64,000 nt of DNA from assembly GCA_934045905.1 (NCBI GenBank), contig OW203762.1, positions 13,424,345 through 13,488,344 of the forward strand, read 5' to 3'. Numbering within the stretch: position 1 is the stretch's first letter; the number at the start of each line of letters is the position of its first letter. Both the position numbers and the translations under genes were made by a program. Under the pieces are notes generated by a model. It was not told where the DNA came from, made no database searches, and was given only the letters and a program-made list of their open reading frames with translations. Positions 49,409 through 60,764 of this stretch are shown in pieces. The stretch is from Leuctra nigra (Eukaryota; Arthropoda; Insecta; Plecoptera; Leuctridae).

Positions 49409-50516
49409 CCCAGGGTAACATAACCTAGCATAATCGCTAACATAACTAACTTCCCTAACCTAACCAAAAACCTTTCGTAACCTAACCTATCAGAAGCTGA
49501 GCTGGAGCGTTTTCGAAATATTTATTGCATAAGTCCCTTCTGCCAACAACTGAGAGTATCAATAATTTATAAAGTACAGAGATCCATTACAAACTACCGA
49601 GGCAGGAAAGTGCGTAAACCACTGAACTTAAAGCACGTAACTCGAGAGGTCCATTTTCTGACAACACGACACCATGGTCGAACTTCTCCGTCCCTTTGGC
49701 CTTTGGTTCCTCCCAAAAGCCTTTCCACCCTCTTGCCGATATCTCCCATCGACAGTCATCCTCAACCACTCATCATCGCCATCATCAGTTAGAGAACAGC
49801 GCGAAGTTGAACCCGTTCAAAAGAAGCAAGACGATTCACGATACTAAAGCTCTGACAATGTGATAAATATAAGTCGAATTTATGTGACAGGATCCCCAGA
49901 TGATCACGACGAAGTAAGAAACGACCCCTCCATTTCACTGCCAACGCAACAAGGAAATATATTACTGGCGGGATCATTCAAATGGTTCACCGGAAATTGC
50001 GGATGTCAGATATCCAAACTGGATTCTCTATGTACCTATAGTGTAACTTTGTTCGCAGTGCATTGCAAGTGGAAGATTGCCTCACCCGTCCGTAGGGAAC
50101 GCTGTTTGCAACTTGGTTACTATAAAAATGAACACGACCTTCTCAGCCAGCCAATTGAAGAAAGGTCTTGAAATTGGTCTCCACTCCACACCGCCCGACA
50201 ATGTATGCAAGAGTTCCTTCAGATATAGGTCAATCCGATTACCAAGGATAAAGAGTGTGCAAATCGCGTTTGTACTCTTCCCTTTTTTCTCTCTCTTTCC
50301 TTTCGGATCCAACATAAATGTTAATTTATAAATCAGAATTTGAAATATAAATGTTAAGTTTGATAGTACTTTTGTACTTTATTGCAATACTCCATTCCGT
50401 AATGAAGTCAGAATAGGTGGATAAAGGCGTTGAATAATTCCCCGCGTGAATAATGAATGTTGCTCAGTATTCTTGGTGCATGCGGCACGGTGTTTGACTG
50501 TGAGATGCGATCCTAC
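49409..50516. other. non-coding, includes CCTAA-type tracts
   Basis: CCTAACCTAACC at about 49454-49465 and TAACCTAACC at about 49479-49488 resemble the insect TTAGG telomere repeat but are only two units each. The remainder holds no recognised exon. It would be intron or flank downstream of the LDLa exon. Confidence 0.45.
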
Positions 50517-50639
50517 CTTGACATTCTGCTGCACTCTCGTCCGATCCGTCGCCGCAGTCGTCCTCGCCCTCGCACATCCACGTCAGCGGTATGCAGCGTC
50601 CGTTGGCGCACTTGAACTGGCGTAGCGAACACGCGGGAC
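50517..50639 (-). CDS. single LDL-receptor class A domain exon of an LDLR/LRP-family protein
   Basis: The minus strand encodes a 41-codon exon with all six LDLa cysteines in order: C-x6-C-x4-C-x6-C-x5-C-x10-C, beginning CSLRQFKC and ending [12 protein letters not shown]. The acidic residues of the calcium site (EGEDDC then DGSDE) are intact. The exon follows TGTTCCAG (acceptor at 50641-50640) and precedes GTAGG (donor at 50516-50515). Both junctions are phase 1, so the module can be added or skipped without a frame change, as in LDLR-family genes. Such domains bind ligands on the extracellular side of endocytic receptors. The exon is GC-rich at third positions, unlike its AT-rich flanks, which supports selection. 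No neighbouring exon (EGF, YWTD or another LDLa) is visible, so the introns must be long and the gene cannot be named. LRP1/2, vitellogenin receptor, perlecan and other LDLa proteins are possible. Confidence 0.93.
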
Positions 50640-50774
50640 CTGGAACACAGCAGAACAATATGGCATCACACACGTCACTTGTGAATACATGCCCTCGGAG
50701 AAGGTAAAGAAGGCTCGAAGATCATTTTAATGATTTTTGATGTGTGACAACAGGACCGCCTCAATAGAACTGTA

Positions 50775-50880
50775 TTTGTTGACTGCAGTCAAACTGCAAT
50801 TGATATTGCTTGAGATTACACGATTCCAAATTGTTCAATGGAAAATCGAGAAAATGGGCATCGGGGCTCGTACATGAGGT
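50775..50880 (+). repeat. SINE S1 body fragment
   Basis: Shares TTGTTGACTGCAGTCAAACT, then ATTGATATTGC and GATTACACGATTCCAAATTG, with the S1 copies at 9917-10150, 13800-14665 and 54430-54620. It lies just upstream (in gene orientation) of the LDLa exon, thus probably in its intron. Confidence 0.55.
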
Positions 50881-53800
50881 ATTCAGAATTCAAGTTGGGG
50901 ATGGTTGGGGTATCTGCACCACAGCAGCTTTATTGGGAGGCACTTCATACAGATTCATTCAGAAATGTAGTTTATATCATTATGTTATAAGTTCTTCAAA
51001 ATTATCTAAATATTTTGTTTATAATTAATAAATTAATTAGTTAAAATTGTATTTTGGGCGCTCCAATGTCATTGTCGTGACGTAAAATATAGACGTGACG
51101 TTAAACCTTCCCGTACTAAAATCTCCTTTAATACAAACTTGTATTGAATTAGGCGTCCAATATGTCATTCCAAATGTTCATAAAAATGCCTCAGACTATA
51201 CGTGATGGCGGTCATAACGATCAAAACGAAAAAGGCACTGTTTTGAAGGTAGAGAGGAAATTGGAAGAACATGCGCGTATGCAAAGAGTTAGGCCGTTTG
51301 CGTCGTTGCGTTTGCGTCGTTGCGTTCGCGTCAATCGTGCGTGTGAACTGGTGCACGTGTGACCTTGTACATGTTTTAAAACACAACAGACAAGACGAAA
51401 GCTTTAAAACTTACCTTGAACACGACTTTGTCTTTACAACATTTGTAATGTCGTCGTCAAGTTTTAACAACACGGATCCGTCCTTGAACCGCCATAACAA
51501 GAATTATTACCGTAAATAAAGTTAGAAGTGAACTTCGAGAGTTTGCTTAATATAATCGCTGGATTAGAAGCAAGAAGTTGTCCAATTTTAGATCCATTCT
51601 AGGACCTGTTGCTGAGCTTGGCATGCAGGTAGCTAATCGATAGGTCTCTTGATTATTTCAGTTATTCGAGCCACAAACACTCCGGTGAGTTTGCTGACGC
51701 CTCCACAATCTCGAGGACCGGTCAATCCGTCTGCCGTATAACAATGTCTATACCTTGTTTAGCTTGTTTAACGCTCCACAGAATCGAGTCAATTGAGACA
51801 GCGGCTTCCAGTGCTGTTGATTCCAGAATCACATCTGATGAAGAGGGAATTCAGGAGTAATGTCTGACGGCTGCGAATTGCCAACAAAGCAAACGGAAAA
51901 CTTTGTAGAAACGTGATTGTGATATATTGCTTTCAATATTCGAGTAGCGTTGTAACAAGATAAAACTTGAAACTAACAAATTGCCTTATTCCTTGGCGAA
52001 GAAATAATATCAGAAGATTCGAATCAGCTGCATGAAGTGGAGGCAATTGATAATAAACCTAGCTGGAGCTATGATTCGAGTCAGAAAGATTCGATGTTCG
52101 CGCAACTGCAGCCAAACTATAATATTTCAAACTTGTCAAAACACAGAACGAAGTATAATACGCCATCTTGGGAGCTTGATGACGCGGAAGCTGGAAGAGA
52201 AGAAGAATTGTCTCATCGATTTTCATGATGGCTTTATACAGAATATAAAATAGAGGCTTTAGAGATCTGGAAAGTACAAATGACAAATCGTTTCGTAGGT
52301 CTTTTTGAAAGGATCTAAGACAGAAAAGCCTGCGGTCGGCAGTAAATATTCTGATATAAATATGAGCCTCTGGTTTTGGCGGCGTGGCACAGGCTGATTA
52401 AATTATGCTTTGTACGGTTTCTGAGCTTCAGAAATGAGGTAATTCGCTATGCAAAACCGCGGCTTGAAAAGTTAACAGCGACAATGCCTTTGTGATCACA
52501 TTGTGCGGTAGATAATTGTATCCCATTGGGTCAGAATTATAGGCAGTACACCGGTTATGGGAGAAAAATGACGATAACGTAAGAACTATATTTTTAGCCC
52601 TCTCAAGGACTGAAATGCAAAATACCCCATGTCACATTTTCGAAATGTTTGGTTCTGGTTGGACGAAAAAGGGGTTCCCGCATGAAAATCTAAAAACATT
52701 GACTCGAAGAGCTGAACGTTATTTCGAATGAGGATATTCTGTAGGGTGAATAAATATAGAAACTCTACCCCTACGAATACGTTTAACAAAGTACTAACGT
52801 CATTTTGAAGCACTTGATATAAAGACAGTTGAGATGTTATCAATATTTTAAGGGGAGAAATGAACCGAATACCCATTATCAACCCCAAACATTAAAATTC
52901 ATTATAGCAAGCTATAGTCCCCATGTCTTCGCTTATATTGGTGTGATAAAAGCAATAAACTGAGCTTCTGCACGCCGTTGAAGCTACAAATACCACTAAG
53001 ACACAGAGTCTTCCGAGCTTAGCAAGTACATTACGCGATAAGTCTCTTCTAGACGATATTGTAAACCCGAGGGAGCTCGGGCATCATCGGCCACTTCCGT
53101 CTCGGTTGTCACATATTCTTGTGGTTCCGGTGAACCAACTTCCGGGCGGGAATATTCAACGTCTACAGAAGTAAATCTTTCCTAATCGTTCCATTAGTCA
53201 TTTCTGACGTCCCACAGTCAGACTGAATACAAGGAAACCGCAAACAAATCCTGGCACTCGAGTCCTTCTCGCCAGACCAGACTTAGAGGTGGAAGTTCTT
53301 GCGACCGGTTGCTTAAAACTTCTTAACTTGATTGTAAGCCTATTAGAATGATGCAATCTTTCAATTGAGCCTTTCCGCTCTCCGTAATAACGAAAAAATT
53401 AACTTTTAATTGTATTTTTAAAGATGATAAACCAATTACGACTTGGGAAGATCTTTTTTCTGCCGTTTGAAGACTAAGGGATGTTTTAAAAGATAATAAA
53501 ACGTTTTTCACATTAATAGCACTCATTAACGTAAATACTTGATTGATAAAATTGTTTTAAATTATGATAAATTTTTTAAAATGACGGACCAGTTTTTCAT
53601 TTTTCTGTTCATCAGTTGTTATGTTTAACACATGTTTAGGACTAAATTAGCGTGGCAACAACCTATGAGATACCTGAAATTACCACTTTATTAATCAAAA
53701 CTGGGACTAAATGAATATTTATCCACACTCCACACTCCAAATACTATCCAACCTCAATGGGGAAATATTAACAGCTCATACTTATAGGATAGAATTTGTT

Positions 53801-54429
53801 TTAAATTTAACTCCTTCGAAAGACCAATTCATTCTCAACAACTTTGTCGCTTCAGCATTTAATTTGTCATCTTTCAAAAACGAAACAGCCACAATCTCAA
53901 AATTTGCGAATGTTTCCATTGGAGGCTGTACCTACGTAAAATAGGACGTTCATTCAAATGTCCTAAAAAAGGAAACGCGTTCTGTTTGTCTCTCTCCACG
54001 AAGAGCAGTTTGCTGCAACTGGCAGGTCCGTCTTGTTGATATTTGCTGAGTCGCGAGGCAGCCGAGTATGATGGCAGCCCGAAGAATCAAGCCGAGGAGT
54101 CCGAAGAATCAACCCGACCCCGCATTGCCGACTTGCTCCCTGATTGAGTCTCAACTTTCAATCCGATTCGCAGCGTGCATTCATCGGTGAAATCCTGGGA
54201 CTTTTTCACGACTCAACTTCTGTGTCCACGGGTGCACCACTATCACCGATCAAACTTACACTCGATGCTCTTTCAACATTAACCTCGTGAGTCGTGAATA
54301 GAAGATGCTGAAGTGAATATAATGTTAATGCCCTCGTAGTTAAAAGGAACTGAGTTTCATTTTAACAATTACTTAACAAAATATGAATTAAAATTTTGAT
54401 AAAATATGTTCATGAAACCATTACATCTG
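50881..54429. other. non-coding stretch, probably intron
   Basis: AT-rich with one small repeat (GCGTCGTTGCGTTTGCGTCG region, about 51298-51335). No second receptor exon was found on the minus strand, though a short exon could be missed by eye. Confidence 0.45.
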
Positions 54430-54620
54430 GACGGCACTGGTAGAAGGCCCTATGTCAAAGCGTTCTTCCAACCAGTCATATTGTACGAAAATAATTCAAT
54501 AAAACTATGTGTTTGTTGACTTCAGTCAGATTGAAATTGATGTTTAAATTATTCCAAAACATTGAAAAGCAAAATCTAGAAAATTGACATCGACCTTTAC
54601 CTCTGACGTAGAGATACTAC
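54430..54620 (+). repeat. SINE S1 copy, degenerate
   Basis: Head remnant CACTGGTAGAAGGCCCTATG followed by TTGTTGACTTCAGTCAGATT and ATTATTCCAAA, and ending with CGACCTTTACCTCTGACGTA. These are the same ordered words as in the other S1 copies. Confidence 0.55.
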
Positions 54621-54970
54621 ACACAACTCTTTGAATTATATAATATCTTTATCACAAGAAGAGGGCAATAATCTACATAAAGATCAAATATATATTCGTT
54701 CTAGTCAACGTGAAAGGTTGAGCTTTTTGCTTTGATGAGCTTTTGACAATTTAAAAGCTGTTATAACGTACAAATACCCAAAATATTTAGCCTTTTGATA
54801 TTACATTGTATTCTCTTTCGCCCGGGCCGGGATACAAATTATATACATTCTATCAACATAAAATAAAATTACGACACTCGGTACTCAAACAAAACTGCCA
54901 TTCCATCGGCACATATTTTGATGTGGTTTTCCTACAAGCGCAGAAATTTAATCCCTGTGGTGCGTCGATT

Positions 54971-55004
54971 TCTCTCTCACTCTCTCTCTCTCTCTCACTC
55001 TCTT
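54971..55004. repeat. CT microsatellite
   Basis: CT dinucleotides with two CA interruptions. Confidence 0.9.
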
Positions 55005-55129
55005 TATGATGTGACATTCAAAATGTCGATCCGCCTTGTTTATTTGATCACCCTTGCTACACAGCTACTGGCCAGTTAGAAATGCTAATTCCCGATCGAT
55101 AAACAATAATGGAGTGAATGATTTTCACG

Positions 55130-55290
55130 TTTCGACGGACAGTAACATTCCCTGGCCGGCCTGCGATTGGCGCGAGAGGGGCGGGGAGGGGAAAGCAACT
55201 GCTGTCGCAGATACCTTGCGACCCCAGCGCTGCGGTGAGGAGACACGGAACTAGGCCCGTGTGGGAGACATGGACACTAGCGACAGAAGT
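55130..55290. promoter_or_regulatory. promoter-like patch, CCAAT and GC box
   Basis: Inverted CCAAT box ATTGG (55166-55170) sits eight bases from a consensus Sp1-type GC box GGGGCGGGG (55178-55186) in a GC-rich patch. No TATA and no recognised exon. Orientation is unknown. Confidence 0.4.
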
Positions 55291-56405
55291 GAAGGTGACA
55301 ACGCAAATGGTGCTTGACATGCTAAGGGCTGTTCACATAGCTACGCCGTTTTAGCGTTATGCGTTTCGTGTGTTAAAGCTGGGTCCATATTGGCCGTTAT
55401 GAGTATTGCGTTATTCTGTACAAACTGGGACTAGAATTCACACCATTGCTGGAGATGTATGAGTTTTTGCAATGTTTTGTTTGTTTTTGTTTGTTTTGTT
55501 TGCTACCTTTTGATTTTCTTGACATGAAACACGGAATTTGGGCACTAATGGCATCTATTTGGATTAAAATGTGGTTAGCAACCAGTAAAATGAGTTCCCA
55601 CGAAAGAGTGACCAAATATCTTGGCCTGAAAACTGTAAATTCTGGTTACTATCTTTGAACTGGAGATGAGAAGTACTTAATTTAAGAATTTTTATTAAAA
55701 ATTGAAATATGCATAATTTATTATTAAGGCCTAGATTCTAGGTAAATAAAACTGCCCCCCCCCCCCCCCCCCCACCCACCAACACTACCCTTCCACCCAT
55801 CTGCATATCATCACAATAAAGCATCTTACATTTTCCTCAAAACATTTATCCATATTCCAGCTAAAGTGCGTAAAAATAAGTATAAATAGTAGCAATTTCA
55901 AGAAAGTGACAAAATGGGATAATCCTGCAATGAAAGGAAAATGAAACTATTCTTGTACGCATGACTGAAAGCCTCAAACATTTTTTCAAGAGAGACAACA
56001 AACACTGATTCTGTTTTTAACGTTCACTGCCCATTAGGTCCTGATGATTGCATTCAGAGGGCTCTGCAAACAGGCTGACGCGTCCGACAAACAGCAAGCG
56101 TTTGCCCGCTTCAAGTGGCTAACACCGCACTGCTGGACGTCAGTGCTGGTCCCATGACATCCTGCACTCGACTGACTGCTGTTATGCCAATCAGTCACAG
56201 AAGCCGTGCCGTGCCGAGGCGTGCTCGTCACATACGTGCCGTGCTAATGCTTTGCGCCTACATCGAGATCAAGCAAGCTCTGGACGAATACGTTTCCTGG
56301 AGTTTTTTGAAATCATAGTTTAAACATTGGGGTCCTGATTAGATTAGTGTTGTTTAATCGCGTCGACAGCGAGGCCATTTTGCGCACATCATATATTTAT
56401 TTTGT
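55291..56405. other. non-coding stretch with C19 run
   Basis: Contains 19 C at 55755-55773 and a mid-GC patch at 56040-56300 with repeated CGTGCCGTGC words. No domain was recognised. Confidence 0.45.
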
Positions 56406-56735
56406 TGATCATCAAGGGAAGTCTTCGGGAGGGGTCGACCAAGGAGGCCCGTGGAGCATGGGGAGTCCAGCACTGGTGGTAAGACCAGGCCAGAATGGGG
56501 ACGGACAGGGGGCGGGACGGTTCGGGCTGGTGTGACCAGATTCGGGCGGGGGGAGTCCGTCTCGAGGGGGGAGGCCAGCCCGAGGGGACCGCGAGTTCGA
56601 CGGAGGGCATGGGTATTTGTTGACTGCTCTTTATCTGGGCCCCACCACTGACCTGTCCGGCATGCAATGTAATGGATCATTGGCCAACACAAACCCCACC
56701 ACCGCACCCGTCGGTCGGGGGGCATTAGGTTCCTA
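56406..56735. other. GC-rich island of unknown nature
   Basis: About 330 bases that are strongly GC-rich and sharply bounded by AT-rich DNA. Frames on both strands stay open for 60-120 codons, as expected where GC is high and stops are rare. I recognise no domain. TCGGGCGGGGGGAGTCC and TGGTG|GTAAGAC (a possible donor) are inside. It could be a promoter/first exon, a fragment of a retrotransposon 5-prime region, or introduced DNA. Confidence 0.4.
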
Positions 56736-57754
56736 AACGTCTCCTTTTTGTGAGAAGAAGTTTCATGCCATGATTGTATATAAATATTTGTTAACTAAAT
56801 TGGAATATTCATATCAATGTTTGATATTTATTTAGGATAACAATATTTATTTCACGAATATTGGGTTTTCTTATACCAATTTGTTTTCTGTGGACGGCTG
56901 CACTGTACATGCAATAGTTGGGAGTGGGAATGTAGCTTTGAATTAATGTTTTGATTTCATACCTGTAATATTATATATTTGTCAAATGATACTATTTTGA
57001 CAGTAAACTAGAATAGGAGCAAAATGTGTGACATTTTAGTCCGTTGCACGTCAAACGATCCCATTAAACAATATGTACCATTCGAGCACAAGCGTATATG
57101 TTTTCATTAATTAATTTGCTCGCCAGTAAATAATTACCATCGCAATACTACATATCCCAGCAGCCATTTCAAACACTTGCTACATAAATCGAGAATAAAA
57201 TCATGTACTATGTAACTTTATAATTGGATTAGTATCATAATGCATGTATTGAATTCTATTGAATTAATGGTATTGGATCAACATTTTGTCCCTGAAGCTA
57301 GGTTATTTAGCCAACACAGGGGTTAGGTGGGTTATAGAGAAATGTGTGCGCAGGGAATACTTGTAATCGAGCCCAGCTTTTGACCGGCTTTAAATTAATT
57401 GTAATTAAACAGAATGGCTTGTGGTAATCGGCTGTAACCACTCCGGTGGAGTGTAACACGTGTCGGTACCGCGAATAATAAAAACGCCTCAAAAATCATT
57501 CCAATGGATATTTGATGGAAGGAAATTCTTAAAGGGATGCACATAATAATTTCAAGTGAATTGTGTAGGTATAGGTTGGCTATAGGCCTGCCTTACTGTC
57601 CTGCCGAATAAACTTAAATAAGTAATTGGTACCTACCTACAATTTTCTTTTTGCATGATTCCCTAGCTCCAAAAAAACACTTGGAAAACCCGAGATATTT
57701 TGAAAAAAAATTATTTAAAAAATAAAATTACAAAAAATGAATAGACAACATCAT
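56736..57754. other. non-coding stretch, no gene seen
   Basis: AT-rich sequence up to the left boundary of the composite inverted repeat. Confidence 0.5.
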
Positions 57755-58773
57755 AAACTAGGAAAACGCTCAGTGTAACGCGTTGATGAGCGAGCACGGG
57801 TACGTGCAAATTCTCGAACCAGAAATGCGTACACAACGCACAGAAAACATATACAACCATATTGAATTGATTATGATCAGTGCTCGAAGTAGGAATTAAA
57901 TAGTGGCGGTATGGTAACATAAGAATACCACGTGCGGGGTGGAGGGGGGGGGGTACGATATTAGATGAGGGTCCAGATTCCAGAATTACACTGACAACCA
58001 TTGTCATGTCATTAGTTTGATTAGTCTTTTACCTTGATGAAACAACTAAATTAAATAATGAATTTTACTTTATCTTGTAGTATGGATGTTCATCATAGTT
58101 ATGCTTGAAATATGCAGTTAAAAGATAACGATGAAATAAGAGTAAATTAGAATCTAAAATTACGTAAATTTCCAAGAATATCTGATTTTAAGTATTCCGT
58201 TTTTTCTGAGAAGTAACGATATGAAATCAAATGTGTAAAGAAGTACCGGTATACCATACCGTCCCATACCGGCCCACTTCGAGCACTGATTATGATATCA
58301 ACTTAAAAGTATATGCTTTTCATCGAAACTTTAAAATAGCATCTAAGCACCTGGTTCATAAAGCAAATCAGAATCAATTCAATTGGCACTGGAAAACATT
58401 CATTTCGATACTTCATTACTGACAGATATTAAAAATGTCAATAAGTTCATACGTTCTTAACTGATTGGGATGAAATTTTGTAAAATAAGAGACAATATTG
58501 GTCTTAATGATCATGCAAAATATGAGTTTGATCAGAATTATCGAAGACCGTTTTCATTTTTCAGCCTATCAGGAGATATTTATTTAAATTTTAACAATTG
58601 AATGGATTTCAAAAAAAATTATGGTGTGCAAACAGAGAAGGTTGGTTTAACATGTGTGCAAAATTTCAGCTCGATCAAAGAAAAACTCTGACCTGTATAG
58701 CCAAAATATGATTTTGATCAGATTTATCGAAGACCAGTTTCATTTTTCAACCTACCATCAGGAGATGTTTATT
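57755..58773. repeat. block A of the interlocked inverted repeat
   Basis: About 1,019 bases, beginning AAACTAGGAAAACGCTCAGT and ending AGGAGATGTTTATT. Its reverse complement is present at 59193-60210 with only scattered substitutions and small indels. It contains a complete hAT element and one and a half copies of the 187-bp subrepeat in inverse orientation. Confidence 0.9.
57878..58288. mobile_element. non-autonomous hAT element (family 3), left copy
   Basis: 411 bp, tips CAGTGCTCGAAGTAGG and its complement CCCACTTCGAGCACTG. Identical 8-bp duplication ATTATGAT at 57870-57877 and 58289-58296. No transposase. The interior has a G run near 57946-57954 and GGTATGGGACGGTATGG-type words near the right end (as the complement). 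Confidence 0.9.
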
Positions 58774-59192
58774 GAGCGAGCGAAGCGAGCGTCTCCTTTT
58801 GGCTTATTTGGCACGGACCTCTGTTTTTTTTTTTTTTTGTTTTTTTTGTTTTTTTTGTTTTTTTGTTTTTGTTTTTTTCTGTTACTGACGATATACAGGT
58901 CAGAGTTTTTCTTCGATCGAGCTGAAATTTTGCACACGTGTTTGGACATTCTCTGGGCGTTGCAGACCCTAATTTTTTTGAAATCTACTGATTGGTTAAA
59001 ATTTAAATAAACATCTCCTGATAGGTTGAAAAGTGAAAATGGTCTTCGACAAATCTGATCAAACTCATATTTTGGCTGTACATGTCTAGAGTTTTTCCTC
59101 GATCGAGCTGAAATTTTGCACACATGTAGAGACAAACTTTTCTGTTTGCAGACCCCAAATTTTTTTGAAATTTATCAATTGGCTAAAATTTA
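58774..59192. repeat. block B of the interlocked inverted repeat
   Basis: Starts GAGCGAGCGAAGCGAGCGTC, followed by a T-rich tract (about 58826-58878) and the first copy and a half of the 187-bp subrepeat. Its reverse complement is at 60208-60605, where the tract is shorter. Open frames through the T-rich tract encode Phe/Leu runs and are artefacts. Confidence 0.88.
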
Positions 59193-59460
59193 AATAAACA
59201 TCTCCTGATGGTAGGTTGAAAAATGAAACTGGTCTTCGATAAATCTGATCAAAATCATATTTTGGCTATACAGCTCAGAGTTTTTCTTTGATCGAGCTGA
59301 AATTTTGCACACATGTAAAACCAACCTTCTCTGTTTGCACACCATATTTTTTTTTGAAATCCATTCATTGGTTAAAAATTAAATAAATATCTCCTGATAG
59401 GCTGAAAAATGAAAACGGTCTTCGATAATTCTGATCAAACTCATATTTTGCATGATCATT
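58903..59460 (+). repeat. tandem 187-bp subrepeat, three units
   Basis: The word GATCGAGCTGAAATTTTGCA recurs at 58915, 59101 and (one base variant) 59290, spacing 186 and 189. Each unit also contains AAATAAACATCTCCTGATAG, then GGTCTTCGAYAAATCTGATC and TCATATTTTGGCTRTACA. Inverted units flank this array at 58500-58770 and 60215-60520 (spacing 187), about six units in all. Confidence 0.88.
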
Positions 59461-60210
59461 AAGACCAATATTGTCTCTTATTTTACAAAATTTCATCTCA
59501 ATCAGTTAAGAACGTTTGAACTTATTGACATTTTTAATATCTGTCAGTAATGAAGTATCGAAATGAAAGTTTTCCAGTGCCAATTGAATTGATTCTGATT
59601 TGCTTTATGAACCAGGTGCTTAGATGCTATTTTAAAGTTTCGATGAAAAGCATATACCTACTTTTAAGTTGATATCATAATCAGTGCTCGAAGTGGGCCG
59701 GTATGGGACGGTATGGTATACCGGTTCTTCTTTACACATTTGATTTCATATTGTTACTTCTCAGAAAAACGGAATACTTAAAATCAGATATTCTTGGACA
59801 TTAACGTAATTTTATATTCTAATTTACTCGTATTTCATGGTTATCTTTTGACTGCATATTTCAAGCATAACTATGAACTATGAACATCCACTACAAGATA
59901 AAGTAAAATGCATTATTTAATTTAGTTGTTTCATCAAGGTAAAAGACTAATCTAACTAATGACATGACAATGGTTGTCAGTGTAATTCTGGAATCTGGAC
60001 CCTCATCTAATATCGTACCCCCCCCCCCCTCACGTGGTATTCTTATGTTACCATACCGCCACTATTTAATTCCTACTTCGAGCACTGATCATAATCAATT
60101 CAATATGGTTGTATATGTTTTCTGTGCGTTGTGTACGCATTTCCGGTTCCAGAATTTGCACGTACCCGTGCTCGCTCATCAACGCGTTACACTGAGCGTT
60201 TTCCTAGTTT
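59193..60210. repeat. block A-reverse of the interlocked inverted repeat
   Basis: Reverse complement of 57755-58773, ending GAGCGTTTTCCTAGTTT. Differences from A are mainly single bases and homopolymer length changes, so the duplication is recent relative to most repeats in the window. Confidence 0.9.
59682..60087. mobile_element. non-autonomous hAT element (family 3), right copy
   Basis: The mirror of the left copy, 406 bp, with the same 8-bp duplication in reverse orientation (ATCATAAT at 59674-59681 and 60088-60095). Identical target sites show that one insertion preceded the block duplication. Confidence 0.9.
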
Positions 60211-60605
60211 AAATTTTAGCCAATTAATAAATTTCCAAAAAATTTGGGGTCTGCAAACAGAAAAGTTTGTCTCTACATGTGTGCAAAATTTCAGCTCGAT
60301 CGAGGAAAAACTCTAGACACATATAGCCAAAATATGAGTTTGATCAGATTTGTCGAAGACCATTTTCACTTTTCAACCTATCAGGAGATGTTTATTTAAA
60401 TTTTAACCAATCAGTAGATTTCAAAAAAATTAGGGTCTGCAACGCCCAGAGAATGTCCAAACACGTGTGCAAAATTTCAGCTCGATCGAAGAAAAACTCT
60501 GACCTGTATATCGTCAGTAACAGAAAAAAACAAAAACAAAAAAACAAAAAAAAAACAGAGGTCCGTGCCAAATGAGCCAAAAGGAGACGCTCGCTTCGCT
60601 CGCTC
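60208..60605. repeat. block B-reverse of the interlocked inverted repeat
   Basis: Reverse complement of block B, ending GACGCTCGCTTCGCTCGCTC. It abuts the 71-bp-arm palindrome directly. Confidence 0.88.
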
Positions 60606-60764
60606 AATTATCTAGTTAGCTCTGCTTTTCAAAAAATTTCATATGCAGTACCGTGATCCAAGTATCTATTATGGTTATGATCCATTGTTGAAAAACCATA
60701 ATAGATACTTGGATCACGGTACTGCATATGAAATTTTTTGAAAAGCAGAGCTAACTAGATAATT
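60606..60764. mobile_element. perfect palindrome, foldback MITE
   Basis: Two 71-base arms, 60606-60676 and 60694-60764, are exactly complementary by eye, with a 17-base loop (60677-60693). The arm starts AATTATCTAGTTAGCTCTGC and ends ATCTATTATGGTT. The diverged relative at 11199-11340 shows this is a dispersed family. Transcription would give a long hairpin RNA. Confidence 0.92.

Noticed and set aside
49450..49492. Telomere or telomere-targeting retrotransposon
   Set aside because: Only two CCTAA units at a time, with no array and no retrotransposon sequence.
56354..56725. Protein gene in the GC-rich island
   Set aside because: Overlapping frames on both strands are open because of base composition; no domain recognised.
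57711..58007. Paired similar open frames at 57711-58007 and 59964-60212
   Set aside because: They are the two arms of the inverted repeat crossing a hAT element; similarity is due to DNA duplication and not to protein conservation.
58654..59010. Open frame with a Phe/Leu-rich membrane-like segment
   Set aside because: The hydrophobic run is the T-rich tract inside a repeat, and the mirrored copy gives the same artefact.
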